DNA of 64,000 bases from Scandinavium ludwigii_A (lineage in GTDB: Bacteria > Pseudomonadota > Gammaproteobacteria > Enterobacterales > Enterobacteriaceae). Position 1 is the stretch's first letter, and every line of letters begins with the position of its first letter. The DNA lies in NCBI GenBank assembly GCA_050516505.1, contig CP191518.1, forward strand, positions 2,666,001 through 2,730,000. Direction: 5' to 3'. This document shows positions 51,970 through 60,446 of the stretch, one piece after another. Under the pieces are notes generated by a model. It searched no databases. It was not told the origin of the DNA and saw only the letters and a list, made by a program, of their open reading frames with translations. A program made the position numbers and the translations under genes.

Positions 51970-52878
51970 TCAGGACGCAGGATGTTGGCTGACTTCTACG
52001 CATAAAGCGCGAACCCACTGATGACCGGGGTCACGATGGGTGCGTTCATGCCAGGCCATGCTCTTGGTAAAGCCAGGTACTTTCAGGGGCAAAGAGAGAA
52101 CGACCAGATCGTGGTTATTCAGGATCATGCGATGAGGCACAACGGCAATCATATCGGTCAATCGCAATATATCAGGTATCACCAGAAAACTATTAACCGA
52201 CATCCCCACTCGTCGTGTCAGACCGAGCTTAGCCAGTGCTTCATCGGTTACCGCGGTGAAGTGACCTTCTGTAGACACCAGAATATGTTCCTGTCTGCAG
52301 AATTGTTCGAGCGTCATTTCTGAAGCCGCTGCCAGAGGATGATGGCTTCGTGCTACGCAAACATAATCTTCTTCATAGAGTGCTCTTCCGTGCAGGTCAT
52401 CGGGAGTGGTTTGCGGTGTTACCAAAGCCAAATCAACTTCACCTCGAGACAACTGCTGATACATTCGCTCATTGTCCACAGGTCGCACGGCGATGTTGAT
52501 ATTCGGTGCACGCTGTTTCAGCGCCGCCATCAACGGAACGACAACGGCCTTCAGTGCATAGTCTGTTGCGACAATGGTATAAGTCAGTTCCGCCGTCATG
52601 GGGTCAAATTGCATCGGTTTCAGCAGAATGGCGATATCGGTGAGGATTTGTTTTACCGGCAGAGACAGTTCGTTGGCCCGCAGTGTGGGGACCATACCGT
52701 GACTGGTGCGAACAAAAAGTGGATCGCCAAAATAATCACGCAAGCGGGTAAGCATGCCGCTGACGGCAGGTTGGGTCAGGGAGAGCCGCTGTGCAGCCCG
52801 AGTCACGCTTCCCTCATCCATTAACGCATCAAGAGCCTTAAGAAGGTTAAGGTCGAGGGTTCTGATATCATTTTTCAT
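51970..52878 (-). CDS. LysR-family transcription regulator (NodD/PcaQ-like type)
   Basis: The 302-residue regulator begins IRTLDLNLLKALDALMDEGSVTRAAQRLSLTQPAVSGMLTRLRDYFGDPLFVRTSHGM, the NodD-like winged helix (residues 5-64), followed by a type 2 periplasmic-binding effector domain. It lies divergent from ydeI and upstream of the SRPBCC gene on the same strand. Which gene it controls cannot be told from sequence. Confidence 0.88.
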   Translation of the reverse strand: MKNDIRTLDLNLLKALDALMDEGSVTRAAQRLSLTQPAVSGMLTRLRDYFGDPLFVRTSHGMVPTLRANELSLPVKQILTDIAILLKPMQFDPMTAELTYTIVATDYALKAVVVPLMAALKQRAPNINIAVRPVDNERMYQQLSRGEVDLALVTPQTTPDDLHGRALYEEDYVCVARSHHPLAAASEMTLEQFCRQEHILVSTEGHFTAVTDEALAKLGLTRRVGMSVNSFLVIPDILRLTDMIAVVPHRMILNNHDLVVLSLPLKVPGFTKSMAWHERTHRDPGHQWVRALCVEVSQHPAS

Positions 52879-53047
52879 AATGAAATAGCCTGACAGATAT
52901 AATAATTTTAATGGAGGCTAAAGGCTAAGGAGAAGATTGTCTATCAGGTTTACGGGGTTTTTCTGATGCGTACTCTTCCTTATTTGCAAAACGTAATGGT
53001 AGCGACCAGGCTTAAAAGCATACCTTCTTAAAAACTAAGGAGACACG

Positions 53048-53443
53048 ATGAAAAAAGCCCCGTTAATGATCCTGTTCTGTTTGCTGGGCGTGCAAAGCGT
53101 TTATGCGCAAGAAGCTGGCGGCCTGAAAGAAAACGTCGCGCCACCTCCTCCGCATAAAATTGAAGATGGCTACCGCGGAACCGATGATGCACGCGTGATG
53201 ACCGTTAAATTTGCCAAAACCATGCATGATGGCGCTACGCTTTCCTTGCGAGGTAACCTCATCAAGCATAACGGTGACGATCGCTACGTTTTCCGCGATA
53301 AAACAGACAACATCGACGTCATCATCCCGAAAGCCGTTTTTGACGGCCGCGACGTTCAGCCCGACCAGATGATCAGCATCAATGGCAGCCTCGACAAGAA
53401 AATGTCACCGCCGGTTGTCCGAATTGACCGTCTGCAAAAATAA
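53048..53443 (+). CDS. ydeI: periplasmic OB-fold stress protein YdeI
   Basis: The 131-residue protein has a signal peptide (residues 1-20, ending VYAQ) and a BOF/OB-fold (YgiW/YdeI) domain with the near-identical core HKIEDGYRGTDDARVMTV, MHDGATLSLRGN, RYVFRDKT and VFDGRDVQPDQMI. In E. coli and Salmonella YdeI (OmdA) protects against peroxide and antimicrobial peptides. It is convergent with ydeJ, nine bases from stop to stop, the same pairing as in E. coli but at another chromosomal place. Confidence 0.9.
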   Translation: MKKAPLMILFCLLGVQSVYAQEAGGLKENVAPPPPHKIEDGYRGTDDARVMTVKFAKTMHDGATLSLRGNLIKHNGDDRYVFRDKTDNIDVIIPKAVFDGRDVQPDQMISINGSLDKKMSPPVVRIDRLQK

Positions 53444-53451
53444 GCACATCG

Positions 53452-53952
53452 CTATGCCCTAGCAGGTTGGCCCAGTCGCTCCAACAGACCTGCCACGGCA
53501 TACGCGGTGGCTTGGGTAATCACTGCTTCACAATCTCCCTCAAAGTGAACGCATTCACAGACGATGTCCGCGGATGATAAATACCAGGCAAACCAGACGG
53601 TTCCAGCAGGCGTCCCATCTTCACCTCCTTCTGGCCCGGCATAACCGCTGACGGCAATGCTGACTTGCGCGCCCGCGCGGGCAATGGCTCCTACAGCCAT
53701 TTCGGTGACGGCTAGCTGGCTAACGGCGGTGTGGTTTTTGAGGGTTTCGGCGTGAACGCCCAGCACCGTTTCTTTTGCCGCATCATTGAACGTCACAAAT
53801 CCGGCGCCGAAAAATAAAGGTGTGTCCTCGGCGGCACATAATGTCGACGCGATAACCCCGCCAGTGCAGGATTCTGCGGTGGTAAGCGTCATCTTTCTGG
53901 CAATAAGTAAGCGGCCAAGTTCATTGGCGATAGTGGTGGTTGAAGTGCTCAT
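53452..53952 (-). CDS. ydeJ: CinA C-terminal-like protein YdeJ
   Basis: The 166-residue CinA/PncC-like domain protein has TTAESCTGGVIASTLC near residue 22, AVSGYAGPEGGEDGTPAGTVW around 100, and a C-terminal helix. Members with a full active site are NMN deamidases; whether YdeJ is active is unknown. The start at 53952 gives MSTSTTTIANELG. It is paired with ydeI. Confidence 0.88.
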   Translation of the reverse strand: MSTSTTTIANELGRLLIARKMTLTTAESCTGGVIASTLCAAEDTPLFFGAGFVTFNDAAKETVLGVHAETLKNHTAVSQLAVTEMAVGAIARAGAQVSIAVSGYAGPEGGEDGTPAGTVWFAWYLSSADIVCECVHFEGDCEAVITQATAYAVAGLLERLGQPARA

Positions 53953-54078
53953 CGTGAAATTGTTCTTCCATAGCAGGCTGATGTATTAAAACCGGGATTT
54001 GTCCTGGCACGCGAGACTATTTTTTTAGCCTTTATATCCGGGCCGCCGAGCGCTGCAAGAATAATAGCCATCAGCCTG

Positions 54079-54282
54079 TCATTTTTCATTTTCTTCCGCG
54101 GCTTCATCGGCGCGCGCGGCGGTATAACCGGATAAATGTCCGACAATATTCGCGTATATACTGATGATGATTACCCACAACACGCTGTTTTTCCACCATA
54201 TGACAGAAGGAATCGCTAATACTCCCCACGCAATCGCCGCGCCAAGGTGCAATTTCTTTATTTGTTGCGGGGTTATCTTCAT
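54079..54282 (-). CDS. small inner-membrane protein
   Basis: The 67-residue product has two hydrophobic helices (about 12-29 and 32-52: LHLGAAIAWGVLAIPSVIWW; VLWVIIISIYANIVGHLSGY) and an acidic tail (ADEAAEENEK). I do not recognise it beyond that. The reading frame is supported by a membrane-protein residue pattern and a stop in a gene-free region. It lies between ydeJ and yciE-like stress genes. Confidence 0.6.
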   Translation of the reverse strand: MKITPQQIKKLHLGAAIAWGVLAIPSVIWWKNSVLWVIIISIYANIVGHLSGYTAARADEAAEENEK

Positions 54283-54334
54283 CTTATTGACCTTCCTCTC
54301 TGAATATGTCGACGTTAAACTCGTTGATTATCCT

Positions 54335-54424
54335 TCAGTACTGATGATTGAGATGTGACCATTCTGTTTTTTCTTCTACAGGTTGTCTGGCCCGCGTGTC
54401 GTTATCCTTGCTCTGACTGCTCAT
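54335..54424 (-). CDS. possible 29-residue polar protein
   Basis: ATG 54424 (MSSQSKDNDTRARQ...) with AGGAG nine bases upstream encodes a short charged peptide ending at 54335. A longer in-frame start lies at 54442 and an 85-codon frame extends to 54592. It resembles small stress peptides in style only. No family is known to me. Confidence 0.3.
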   Translation of the reverse strand: MSSQSKDNDTRARQPVEEKTEWSHLNHQY

Positions 54425-54930
54425 GTCATCTTTCTCCTGACGCATATTCCTTATACCCTGAATAAGTATGACGCAAATTTTACGTTTTTCAGCGAAGCAG
54501 AAAACGAGCCGGCATAACTTCGGCGGGGAATACCATGACGCCTCGATGATTAAGAAAAATCCTGGTGTTTTTTTGTTTATTGAATTTCCCATGGCATTGA
54601 GATGTTACTAACCTTCAATGTTTGTAAAAAAGTAAAAGTCTTCCATGGATATAATCCATAGTAATAAAAAAGTTTAACAAGATTGTTCTTTCAATAACTC
54701 AGTGAACTTAAAGGAAGTTAACATCTCACCTCTCAGCTTCGGGTAAAAAATCGCGCCCCGCTTGTTTACTTCTCTTTTTATGCACCATCAATTCCGACCC
54801 AAGAGATATTTGACACTGGGTGCGCTCAGGCTACGTTTATATTTCGACACGTTGACTGGCATGGGTAAATCTGATCCCCGAATTGCCCGTGCTGAACTTT
54901 TATCTCTTAAAGCGCGAATCTGGAGTTATC
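54425..54930. other. intergenic region before yciE with a promoter candidate
   Basis: About 500 bases with no supported gene. TTGACA at 54810-54815 is a perfect -35 and CTACGTTTATA (54831-54841) gives the -10 region, with 15 or more bases between. The CTACG start resembles RpoS-type -10 elements. This probably drives the ferritin-like gene at 54931. Confidence 0.45.
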
Positions 54931-55422
54931 ATGCAGATTAAAACGTTAGAAGATCTCTTTGTTCATCTCCTTTCAGACACGTACAGCGCAGAGAAACAGC
55001 TAACCCGCGCCCTGCCAAAGCTGGCCCGTGCCTCTGAAGATACGAAACTCAGTGAAGCATTCAGTAGCCACCTGGAAGAAACGCGGGGGCATGTAGAGCG
55101 TATCGACGGAGTTGTGGACAGCATCCCTGACCTGCGTTTAAAACGCATTAAATGCGTGGCGATGGAAGGACTGATTGAAGAAGGTCAGGAAGTCATCGAC
55201 AGTATCGATAAAGGTGCAGTACGCGATGCCGGGTTAATTGCTGCAGCGCAAAAAGTAGAGCATTACGAAATAGCAGCCTACGGAACATTATGTACCCTGG
55301 CCGAATTATTGGGCTATCGAGAAGCCAAAAAACTGCTAGGACAGACGCTTGAAGAAGAGAAGAGTGCCGATAATAAATTGTCCACACTCGCAGAATCTGG
55401 AATTAATAATAAAGCCAAGTAA
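54931..55422 (+). CDS. yciE: ferritin-like DUF892 stress protein YciE
   Basis: The 163-residue four-helix protein is closer to E. coli YciE than YciF: IKTLEDLFVHLLSDTYSAEKQLTRALPKLARASED, KCVAMEGLIEEGQEVI and AQKVEHYEIAAYGTL. Glu and His residues in these helices (HLEETRGHVERI, EHYEIA) give the ferritin-like metal site. ATG 54931 follows GGAG; the frame extends upstream but lacks family similarity. The family responds to osmotic and RpoS stress. In E. coli it lies in the yciGFE cluster; here it stands alone. Confidence 0.9.
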   Translation: MQIKTLEDLFVHLLSDTYSAEKQLTRALPKLARASEDTKLSEAFSSHLEETRGHVERIDGVVDSIPDLRLKRIKCVAMEGLIEEGQEVIDSIDKGAVRDAGLIAAAQKVEHYEIAAYGTLCTLAELLGYREAKKLLGQTLEEEKSADNKLSTLAESGINNKAK

Positions 55423-55435
55423 GCTGTTAATTCCT

Positions 55436-55458
55436 CGCCCGGCCAGATGAGCCGGGCG
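55436..55458. repeat. REP-like hairpin after yciE
   Basis: CGCCCGGC (55436-55443) and GCCGGGCG (55451-55458) form a perfect 8-bp stem around a 7-base loop. It is REP-like, with no T-run, and may mark the right end of the accessory block. Confidence 0.6.
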
Positions 55459-55594
55459 ATGTGGAAGAACGGGTATTTAACCCTGACACGCGAAAGGGGA
55501 CATTACCGCATCGTCTTAACCTCTGGCCCCCCCGCCTTGCCCCACTCCATCTGAAAGACTATCCTGACAGCCCGGTATTGTTCATGGAGTCATT

Positions 55595-56095
55595 ATGTCT
55601 GAAATCATTTCCCGCGACGTCCACCCACATTTGCTGGCGGTGCTTGAGCAGCATCAGGCCCGTTTTCGGGTGATGGAACATGAAGCGATGGGTAAATGCG
55701 AGGCGGTGTCTGAGATTCGCGGCACGGCGTTAGGACAAGGCGCAAAAGCGCTGGTCTGCAAAGTGAAAGGCAACGGCGTGAAACAGCATGTTCTGGCGAT
55801 CTTAGCCGCTGATCAACAGGCCGATTTATCGCGCCTGGCGACCCATCTTGGCGGGCTGAAAGCGTCACTGGCAAGTCCGGCGGAAGTGGACGAGTTGACC
55901 GCCTGCATGTTTGGCGCGATCCCGCCGTTCAGCTTTCATCCGGCCCTGAAACTGGTGGCCGACCCCTTGCTGTTCGAGCGTTTCGATGAAATCGCTTTTA
56001 ACGCCGGTCTGCTGGAAAAATCTATCGTGATGGACACTCAGGACTATCTGCGCATTGCTCAGCCGGAGCTGGTCGCTTTCCGCCGTGCCGAGTGA
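55595..56095 (+). CDS. yeaK: aminoacyl-tRNA deacylase YeaK (YbaK/ProX family)
   Basis: The 166-residue editing-domain protein is nearly identical to E. coli YeaK over GKCEAVSEIRGTALGQGAKALVCKVKGNGVKQHVLAILAADQQADLS and FGAIPPFSFHP. It hydrolyses mischarged tRNA, acting on Ser-tRNA(Thr) among others, in the cytoplasm. The Lys in KALVCK and the GAIPPF loop form the active pocket. ATG 55595 is the family start. It marks the return to E. coli gene order after the yeaH insertion. Confidence 0.93.
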   Translation: MSEIISRDVHPHLLAVLEQHQARFRVMEHEAMGKCEAVSEIRGTALGQGAKALVCKVKGNGVKQHVLAILAADQQADLSRLATHLGGLKASLASPAEVDELTACMFGAIPPFSFHPALKLVADPLLFERFDEIAFNAGLLEKSIVMDTQDYLRIAQPELVAFRRAE

Positions 56096-56103
56096 TTACC
56101 CCG

Positions 56104-56208
56104 TCAGTGGCGTCTTTCAAGGTACAATACGGACGCCACCAGAATCCCGCCCACCGTTAAAAATGAGAGAAAGATAATCAGCGTTTCGACAAATTGTTGA
56201 TCGTACAT
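56104..56208 (-). CDS. yoaI: small membrane protein YoaI
   Basis: A 34-residue open frame too short for ordinary gene finding: MYDQQFVETLIIFLSF... with one membrane helix and a C-terminal LERRH. It matches E. coli YoaI (34 residues), which shares FVETLII and ends in an LIER-type tail, and has the same neighbours. Two ATGs are adjacent; AGGAGG lies six bases before the second (56208), which gives exactly 34 residues. Confidence 0.82.
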   Translation of the reverse strand: MYDQQFVETLIIFLSFLTVGGILVASVLYLERRH

Positions 56209-56372
56209 CATCACCCTCCTGTGCTCACCCTATCCTTCTTACGCCACGCTCATGACAACCGCATGACAGGCAGAAATCGCCCCCTACGTGACGTTAAATA
56301 CTGAAACGATTCGCCCGCAAAAATATGACCGTCATGGCGTAAAACCGAACTGGCAATAGCAAAAATGATTAT

Positions 56373-56386
56373 TGTTACCGGTATCA
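56373..56386. promoter_or_regulatory. LacI/GntR-like operator candidate upstream of the GPH transporter
   Basis: TGTTACCGGTATCA is an imperfect palindrome (one mismatch) with a central CG, like LacI-family operators such as the GntR site TGTTACCGGTAACA. It lies 120 bases before the transporter start. No LacI-type regulator is encoded in the window. Confidence 0.4.
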
Positions 56387-56505
56387 CGAAAAAGATTTTC
56401 CATAAGTACATTGCCAAATCTCGTAATTGTTAAGTTTCATCCCATGGTTAACCATCAATGCCAGAACACCTCCGAAATAAACCTTACACTGGCAAGGTGA
56501 ATACC

Positions 56506-57840
56506 ATGACCGAGACAATTAGCCGTAAAGAAAAAATCAGTTATGGGTTGGGCGATATGGCCAGTCATATTGGGCTGGATAACGTCATTATCTTTCTGAC
56601 CTTTTATTACACCGATGTGGTTGGGCTTCCAGCGGCATTTGTTGGCACGATGTTTTTACTGGCCCGTACCGCGGATGCCATTATCGACCCGGCGATGGGG
56701 TATATCGCGGACCGCACCAAAACGCGCTGGGGTAAATTCCGTCCGTGGATGCTGTGGCTGGCGCTGCCGTTCGGGGCTAGCTGCCTGCTGACCTACGCCG
56801 TACCGGAATCGTTAGACCTGCACGGAAAGATGATCTTCGCGACCGTGAGCTATACCCTGATGATGTTAATGTACACCGCCATTAATATCCCTTACTGCTC
56901 GATGGGTGCGGTGATCACCCCGGATAACGACGCGCGTATTTCCCTGCAATCTTATCGTTTCTTTCTCGCCACCCTTGGCGGCGCATTATCCACTTTCTTT
57001 ATGATGCCATTAGCCGAATTCTTAGGCGGCGCGGATAAACTCCTCGGCTATCGCTGGGCGATGGGTATTATGGCCACTGTGGCGGTGATTATGTTCTGGT
57101 TCTGTTTCGCCAATACCCGGGAACGTATTAATGCCCCGGCGACCCACAATAATTATCTCTCTGAACTGCGCGATTTATTGCGCAACGATCAGTGGCGCGT
57201 GGTCGCGGTTCTGGTCATAACCAATATTGGCTTTGGGGTTATTCGCCTCGGTGCCATGATGTATTTCGTCACCTATTATCTCGGCAGCGCCAGCTATTTC
57301 ATGTGGATGCTTGGGGCGCATATTCTGGGCAAAGCCGCTGGCAGCGCACTGGCTAAACGCCTGACGCGCAGCTACAGCAAAGTGCAAATGTTCGGCTACT
57401 GCGCCGTGCTGGCAGGCGTGCTGAGTATCGCCCTGTTCTTCGCGCCAAAATCCGTCTTCATCCTTGTGCCACTGACCTTCGTTATCTCCACGCTTTACCA
57501 GGCGACCACCACCCTGATGTGGGTGATGATGGCCGACGTGGCTGACTACGCCGAATGGAAACAGGGCAAACGTATGGACGGCGTGATTTTCTCCACCTTC
57601 CTGGCGGTGCTCAAACTGGGCATGGCCATTAGCGGGGCCATCGTTGGCTGGACGCTGGGCTTTAGCGGATACGTCCCTAACGCCACGGCGCAAACCTCTA
57701 CCGCCATGTACTGCATTATCGCCCTCTTCACCGTCGTGCCGGGTCTGCTTTCGCTCGCCGCGTTTGCCACGCTGCGCTGGTACAAGCTCGACGATAGCAC
57801 CATGAAATCCATCAATCTCGCCAGACACCCCATTTCGTAA
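56506..57840 (+). CDS. GPH-family glycoside:cation symporter
   Basis: The 444-residue inner-membrane symporter has about twelve helices. The GPH family start KISYGLGDMASHIGLDNVIIFLTFYYTDVVGL and the motif GYIADRTKTRWGKFRPWML after helix 2 are clear. It is like YicJ/XynP/MelB types that bring in beta- or alpha-glycosides with Na+ or H+. ATG 56506 has AAGGTGA upstream; the longer frame from 56458 lacks one. It is followed after 15 bases by a GH31 enzyme, so the pair forms a glycoside utilisation operon inserted between yoaI and yeaL. Confidence 0.9.
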   Translation: MTETISRKEKISYGLGDMASHIGLDNVIIFLTFYYTDVVGLPAAFVGTMFLLARTADAIIDPAMGYIADRTKTRWGKFRPWMLWLALPFGASCLLTYAVPESLDLHGKMIFATVSYTLMMLMYTAINIPYCSMGAVITPDNDARISLQSYRFFLATLGGALSTFFMMPLAEFLGGADKLLGYRWAMGIMATVAVIMFWFCFANTRERINAPATHNNYLSELRDLLRNDQWRVVAVLVITNIGFGVIRLGAMMYFVTYYLGSASYFMWMLGAHILGKAAGSALAKRLTRSYSKVQMFGYCAVLAGVLSIALFFAPKSVFILVPLTFVISTLYQATTTLMWVMMADVADYAEWKQGKRMDGVIFSTFLAVLKLGMAISGAIVGWTLGFSGYVPNATAQTSTAMYCIIALFTVVPGLLSLAAFATLRWYKLDDSTMKSINLARHPIS

Positions 57841-57855
57841 AAGGACCGTTTATCC

Positions 57856-59892
57856 ATGAGTGAACTCATTTCACATTCCAATAGCATCGAGTGGCGTTTT
57901 GAACGCCAGATCCTGCGCATCGAAACCTGGGGGCGCAACAGCCTTCGCGTCAGAGCCACCTGCGCGCCGGATTTCACTGACGACTTACAGGCGCTGCTTG
58001 CCGCCGAACCGTGTGACGCAGAAATCACCTCTGGCGCCGAAAGCCTGACACTGCGCAACGGCAACATTACCGCCATGCTGAATTTGAAAGGCCAGCTGGC
58101 GTTCTATAACCCGCGCGGCGAACTGCTGCTCGAAGAGATGTGGCGTCAGCGTTCGACCGTAGGGATTGGCTCCAGCGAGAAAGGCCAGGATAAATATGTC
58201 AGCGCCCTGAAACTCGACGGTCGTGAATTTAAGCCGCTGGCGGGCGGTAAATATCAACTGACCGTGCGCTTCGAGTCGCGTCCCGAGGAGCGGCTGTACG
58301 GCATGGGCCAGTATCAGCAGCCGTGGCTGGATCTCAAAGGCTGCACGCTGGAACTCGCGCAACGTAATTCTCAGGCCAGCGTACCGTTTATGCAGTCGAG
58401 CCTCGGCTACGGCCTGTTGTGGAATAATCCGGCGATTGGTGAAGTGAGTTTCGCCAAAAATCAGACTGAATGGCGGGCCCGCGTCACTGGCGAAATGGAC
58501 TATTGGATAACCGCCGCCGACAGCATCGTTGATATCACGCGACAGTATGCGAAAGCTACGGGCACGCCCCCGCCTGCGCCTGCGTTCATCAGCGGCCTGT
58601 GGCAGTGTAAATTGCGCTATCGCACCCAGCAGGAAGTGCTCGATGTGGCGCGCGAGTATCGTCGTCGCAATTTGCCGCTGTCCGTGATGGTGATTGATTT
58701 CTTCCACTGGCCGAATCAGGGCACGTGGTGTTTTGACCCGATTGACTGGCCGGACCCGAAAGCGATGGTCGACGAACTCAGCGCGCTGGGTATTGAGTTG
58801 ATGGTGTCGGTCTGGCCGACGGTGGAAGCGCGCAGCCCGCTTTACCCGAAAATGAAGGCCAAAGGCTGGCTGGTCAGCAGCGAACGCGGCGTGCAGGTCA
58901 ATCTCGATTTTATGGGCAACACCACCTTCTTCGATGCCACGCATCCACAGGCACGGCAGTTCGTCTGGGAAACGGTGAAGGAAAATTACTACGATGTGGG
59001 CATTAAACTCTTCTGGCTGGACGAAGCTGAACCGGAATACCGCGCCTACGATTTTGACAACTATCGCTATCACGCAGGCCCAGTACTGGAAGTCGGCAAC
59101 CGCTATCCGCGCGATTTTGCCCAGGGTTTTTACGACGGCCTGAAAGCCAACGGCGAGCAGGATATTGTCAACCTGGTGCGCTGCTCCTGGGCCGGTAGCC
59201 AGCGCTATGGCGTACTGGCCTGGTCAGGCGATGTGCACTCCTCATTCCATGCATTTCGTAACCAGATTGCCGCCGGGCTGAACATGGGACTGGCGGGCAT
59301 TCCGTGGTGGACAACCGACATCGGTGGTTTCCAGGGCGGTAACGTTAACGATCCCGCTTTCCATGAACTGCTGATCCGCTGGTTCCAGTGGGCGGTCTTC
59401 TGCCCGGTGCTGCGCATGCACGGTTATCGCGAGCCGCAGATTCAGCCGCCGGAACGCTATCGCGACGGCATTCCGCAATGCAACAGCGGTTCACCCAACG
59501 AGCTGTGGAGCTACGGCGAAGCCAATTTCGACATTATGCAGCACTGGCTGTCAGTGCGTGAAAAACTGCGTCCGTATATTGATGCGCTCTATGACAATGC
59601 CCATCAGCACGGCGACCCGCTGATGCGTCCGCTGTTCTGGCACTATCCGCAGGAAAAACAGAGTTGGGAAATCGAAGATCAGTATCTGTTCGGCGAGGAT
59701 TTGCTGGTTGCCCCGGTGATTCACGCCGGACAACGTCAGCGCGACGTCTGGCTCCCGGCAGGCGCTAACTGGGTCGCGCTCAACGGCGAACGCTATCGCG
59801 GTGGCGAAAGCATCACCGTGGACGCGCCGCTCGAGACAATCCCGGTATTCATCCGGGAAGGCAGTCAGCTGGTCAACGTCTTCACAAACTGA
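57856..59892 (+). CDS. GH31 alpha-glycosidase (alpha-xylosidase-like)
   Basis: A 678-residue cytoplasmic enzyme. The GH31 nucleophile is Asp389 in KLFWLDEAEP and the acid/base is Asp459 in LAWSGDVHSS; the conserved WTTDIGGF and MRPLFWHYP strands follow. The W-L-D-E-A-E-P nucleophile loop is the alpha-xylosidase type (as in YicI and XylQ) rather than that of maltases. It likely splits isoprimeverose or related alpha-xylosides after uptake by the upstream symporter. It is unlike the sulfoquinovosidase YihQ in sequence, although of equal length. The exact substrate is inferred. Confidence 0.88.
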   Translation: MSELISHSNSIEWRFERQILRIETWGRNSLRVRATCAPDFTDDLQALLAAEPCDAEITSGAESLTLRNGNITAMLNLKGQLAFYNPRGELLLEEMWRQRSTVGIGSSEKGQDKYVSALKLDGREFKPLAGGKYQLTVRFESRPEERLYGMGQYQQPWLDLKGCTLELAQRNSQASVPFMQSSLGYGLLWNNPAIGEVSFAKNQTEWRARVTGEMDYWITAADSIVDITRQYAKATGTPPPAPAFISGLWQCKLRYRTQQEVLDVAREYRRRNLPLSVMVIDFFHWPNQGTWCFDPIDWPDPKAMVDELSALGIELMVSVWPTVEARSPLYPKMKAKGWLVSSERGVQVNLDFMGNTTFFDATHPQARQFVWETVKENYYDVGIKLFWLDEAEPEYRAYDFDNYRYHAGPVLEVGNRYPRDFAQGFYDGLKANGEQDIVNLVRCSWAGSQRYGVLAWSGDVHSSFHAFRNQIAAGLNMGLAGIPWWTTDIGGFQGGNVNDPAFHELLIRWFQWAVFCPVLRMHGYREPQIQPPERYRDGIPQCNSGSPNELWSYGEANFDIMQHWLSVREKLRPYIDALYDNAHQHGDPLMRPLFWHYPQEKQSWEIEDQYLFGEDLLVAPVIHAGQRQRDVWLPAGANWVALNGERYRGGESITVDAPLETIPVFIREGSQLVNVFTN

Positions 59893-59999
59893 CCTTCGGG
59901 CAGACGCCCAAAAATGGTGGATTGTTATATAGAAGCCTGTTTATGCACGCTATTTCGCGTACAGTGGACAGGCTTACTTTTTTTGGCAAGGACTCCCAA

Positions 60000-60446
60000 A
60001 TGTTTGATCCTACCCTGTTAATTCTTCTGGGGCTGGCGGCGCTCGGCTTTGTCAGTCACAACACTACCGTCGCCGTTTCTATTCTGGTGCTGATCATCGT
60101 GCGCGTTACCCCGCTCAATACCTTCTTCCCGTGGATTGAAAAACAGGGCCTGACGATTGGTATTATCGTGCTGACTATCGGCGTGATGGCACCCATCGCC
60201 AGCGGAACGCTGCCCGCGTCAACGCTGCTGCACTCGTTCGTGAACTGGAAATCGCTGGTGGCGATTGCGGTCGGCGTGTTTGTCTCATGGCTCGGTGGAC
60301 GAGGCGTTCAGCTGATGGGAACACAACCACAGTTGGTCGCGGGCCTGTTAGTGGGGACTGTGCTCGGCGTGGCACTGTTCCGCGGCGTGCCGGTTGGGCC
60401 GCTTATCGCCGCCGGACTGGTCTCGATACTTATTGGGAAGGGGTAG
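60000..60446 (+). CDS. yeaL: DUF441 inner-membrane protein YeaL
   Basis: The 148-residue protein is close to E. coli YeaL: MFDPTLLILLGLAALGFVSHNTTVAVSIL, then FFPWIEKQGL, SWLGGRGVQLMG and GLLVGTVLGVALFRGVPVGPLI. It has four to five hydrophobic helices. The function is unknown. ATG 60000 is the family start; the ORF extends upstream to 59922. Its end overlaps nimR on the other strand by 17 bases. Confidence 0.92.
   Translation: MFDPTLLILLGLAALGFVSHNTTVAVSILVLIIVRVTPLNTFFPWIEKQGLTIGIIVLTIGVMAPIASGTLPASTLLHSFVNWKSLVAIAVGVFVSWLGGRGVQLMGTQPQLVAGLLVGTVLGVALFRGVPVGPLIAAGLVSILIGKG

Noticed and set aside
53949..54089. 46-codon minus-strand frame overlapping the end of the small membrane gene
   Set aside because: Its ATG overlaps the upstream stop, which could mean coupling, but the peptide shows no family or clear coding signal and it overlaps the ydeJ start.
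57985..59073. 362-codon minus-strand frame over the GH31 gene
   Set aside because: It is antisense to a well-conserved catalytic gene, with shadow-type composition.
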